Assembly (NCBI GenBank): GCA_023430625.1 | Contig: JAEZAA010000319.1 | Location: forward strand, 1-13,997 | DNA length: 13,997 nucleotides | Source: Pseudomonadota bacterium | GTDB lineage: Bacteria; Pseudomonadota; Gammaproteobacteria; Pseudomonadales; Oleiphilaceae | Reading direction: 5' to 3' | Part shown: positions 12,718-13,997 of the stretch, in pieces | How the letters are laid out: every line of letters starts with the position of its first letter | How positions within the stretch are numbered: position 1 is the first letter of the stretch | Notes under the pieces: model-generated | Seen by the model: only the letters and a program-made list of their open reading frames with translations | Databases searched by the model: none | Told to the model about the DNA's origin: nothing | Program-made: the position numbers and the translations under genes

Positions 12718-13671
12718 ATGTTGAGAGCATACAGAGTCGAGCGCGACCGGCTGCAGAAGATTGATGCCGGTCCCAACTACGATATGGATATGCTCACGAC
12801 ATCGCTCTGGGTGGACCTGATCGCGCCGGACGACACCGAGCGTGAGCGGGTCATGAGCCTGTATAAGCAGGATATTCCGGAGTCGGAGGACGTCGAGGAA
12901 ATCGAGGCCAGCGCCCGCTACTTCAAGGACGAGCAGGGGCTGCACATTCACTCCCTGTTTCTATACAACACCGAAGGCCGCAGCAAGAACGTCACGGTTG
13001 CCTGTACCGTCACCAAAGACCGCCTGTTCACGACCCGCGATGTGGAATTGCCGGATTTTCGCTTGCTGCGCATGCGTGCGCGGCACTCGGCGGTCAACAT
13101 CGGCTCGCCGATGGACATCATGATGAACCTGATCGAGATCAAGGTGGAGCATCTGGCGGACACGCTGGAGGACATCTACAGCGGGCTGGAAAGAGTCAGC
13201 CACATGGTGCTCGAAGATCCGGAAGCACAGCTGGAAGATGCCATCGATGAGCTGGCGGAGCTGGAGGATACCAACGGGAAGGTTCGGCTCTGCCTGATGG
13301 ACACCCAGCGCTCGCTGTCGTTCCTGCTGCGCGAGGTTCGCAGCCGACCGGATGTTCAGGAGCACTGCCGGGAGATTCTGCGCGACATCGATTCCCTGCT
13401 GGCCCACACCACATTCCTGTTCGATAAAGTGAACTTCCTGATGGATGCGGCACAGAACTTTATCAACATCGAGCAGAACCAGATTATCAAGACCTTCTCG
13501 ATTGCCGCGGTGGTCTTTCTGCCGCCGACGCTCATTGCCAGCATCTATGGCATGAACTTTCAGCATATGCCCGAGCTGCAATGGCCCTGGGCATACCCGG
13601 CGGCATTGGTGGCCATGGTCATCGCGGGCATTTCGCCGTACTTCTACTTCAAGCGGAAGGGGTGGCTGTAA
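12718..13671 (+). CDS. corA: CorA-family magnesium/divalent cation transporter
   Basis: Inner-membrane Mg2+ channel (also Co2+, Ni2+ in characterised members) acting as a homopentamer gated by cytoplasmic Mg2+. The 317-residue length equals E. coli CorA. The large N-terminal cytoplasmic domain (1-250) includes a long acidic helical part (about 140-250). The first transmembrane helix (about 258-277) ends in YGMNF, with the diagnostic GMN at 278-280 followed by MPEL; the second helix (about 293-312) leads into the basic C-terminus KRKGWL. All signature positions are intact, so it should be functional; the exact metal is inferred from the family. The ATG at 12718 has a strong CGGAGGTGA ribosome-binding site (from about 12705). 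It stands alone, with a dyad-rich upstream region, and converges on the small gene at 13689 with 17 bp between. Confidence 0.95.
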   Translation: MLRAYRVERDRLQKIDAGPNYDMDMLTTSLWVDLIAPDDTERERVMSLYKQDIPESEDVEEIEASARYFKDEQGLHIHSLFLYNTEGRSKNVTVACTVTKDRLFTTRDVELPDFRLLRMRARHSAVNIGSPMDIMMNLIEIKVEHLADTLEDIYSGLERVSHMVLEDPEAQLEDAIDELAELEDTNGKVRLCLMDTQRSLSFLLREVRSRPDVQEHCREILRDIDSLLAHTTFLFDKVNFLMDAAQNFINIEQNQIIKTFSIAAVVFLPPTLIASIYGMNFQHMPELQWPWAYPAALVAMVIAGISPYFYFKRKGWL

Positions 13672-13688
13672 GCGCCAGCACCTTCCGG

Positions 13689-13961
13689 TTAGCGTTTTAG
13701 ATCCTGAGGATAGAGAATGCCCGCGTCGCCGGAGGGGGTGTATTCCCAGCCGACATAGGGCTCGCAGATTACTTCTTCGCTATCGCTCCAGGGGCTTTCC
13801 GGTTGCTGCTTCCGGTTGCGGGGGATGTGTGTATATTCCATGGCCGCAATGCAGCGCGCGTGCTCGGCGGAGGGCGCACGCACAATCACCTCGCCCAGGT
13901 AATCACTGGTGGCCCAGCGTTCCTGGTTTCTCACCGTCGGAATCAGAATAAATAACTGCAT
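13689..13961 (-). CDS. Hypothetical protein, 90 residues, no recognised family
   Basis: Small soluble-looking protein I do not recognise. It starts MQLFILIPTVRNQERW, continues with a likely strand-helix-strand part (DYLGEVIVRAPSAEHARCIAAMEY, about 20-43), a polar middle rich in Arg, Gln, Pro and Ser (45-58), and an aromatic end EPYVGWEYTPSGDAGI. No signal peptide or membrane helix is visible. The APSAEHARCIA segment resembles short helices of small pilus- or stress-linked hypothetical proteins only vaguely, so no function is offered. The ATG at 13961 has GGAGGAAG about 5-8 nt upstream, a strong ribosome-binding site that supports both the start and the reality of the gene; the frame is open upstream to the window edge (TTG at 13997), but that start is less likely. 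It converges on corA. Confidence 0.7.
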   Translation of the reverse strand: MQLFILIPTVRNQERWATSDYLGEVIVRAPSAEHARCIAAMEYTHIPRNRKQQPESPWSDSEEVICEPYVGWEYTPSGDAGILYPQDLKR

Positions 13962-13997
13962 GGTACTTCCTCCAAATGCCAGAGTCTGTCGCTTCAA

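Overview
The window looks like ordinary, densely packed chromosome from a GC-rich Gammaproteobacterium. Three things point there: the divergent fpr/finR-type pair known from Pseudomonas and Azotobacter relatives, a CioAB-type cytochrome bd oxidase with its DUF2474 mini-subunit, and an Slt70-like transglycosylase. A marine Pseudomonadales/Oceanospirillales-type host is a guess from protein style. I see no phage, transposon, CRISPR, tRNA or rRNA.

Layout. 1-794 (+) is the 3' part of an AI-2E/PerM-family membrane protein. It converges on fpr (817-1590, -), a ferredoxin/flavodoxin NADP reductase, which is transcribed divergently from a LysR regulator of FinR type (1710-2588, +). The shared intergenic region carries a promoter facing fpr and two perfect 10-bp palindromes exactly 20 bp apart. 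Next is a leftward block, probably one or two transcripts: an ABC exporter half-transporter (4211-6007, -), a ChaB-family mini-protein (3915-4109, -) and an orphan serine hydrolase (2521-3876, -). The 3' end of the hydrolase gene overlaps the 3' end of finR on the opposite strand by 68 bp.

The rightward half starts with a DUF748/AsmA-like membrane-anchored protein (6204-7394), followed closely by cioA (7463-8875), cioB (8885-9880) and a 45-residue DUF2474 gene (9864-10001) that overlaps the end of cioB. The three oxidase genes should make a quinol oxidase of the short-Q-loop, cyanide-insensitive kind. After a gap with two pairs of short tandem repeats comes a periplasmic lytic transglycosylase (10309-12381) with a clear rho-independent terminator. 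Then comes a gene-free stretch of about 290 bp with several dyads, then corA (12718-13671, Mg2+/divalent cation channel), then a convergent 90-residue orphan gene (13689-13961, -).

Functionally the window mixes redox homeostasis (Fpr/FinR, cytochrome bd), envelope maintenance (Slt, DUF748 protein, AI-2E/PerM protein, ABC exporter) and cation transport (CorA). I found no convincing new multi-gene system. The points most worth a second look are the two-palindrome fpr/finR operator region, the DUF2474 gene, the duplicated 3' end of the DUF748 gene with a tiny ORF bridging to cioA, the tandem repeats before slt, the corA leader, and two orphan proteins.
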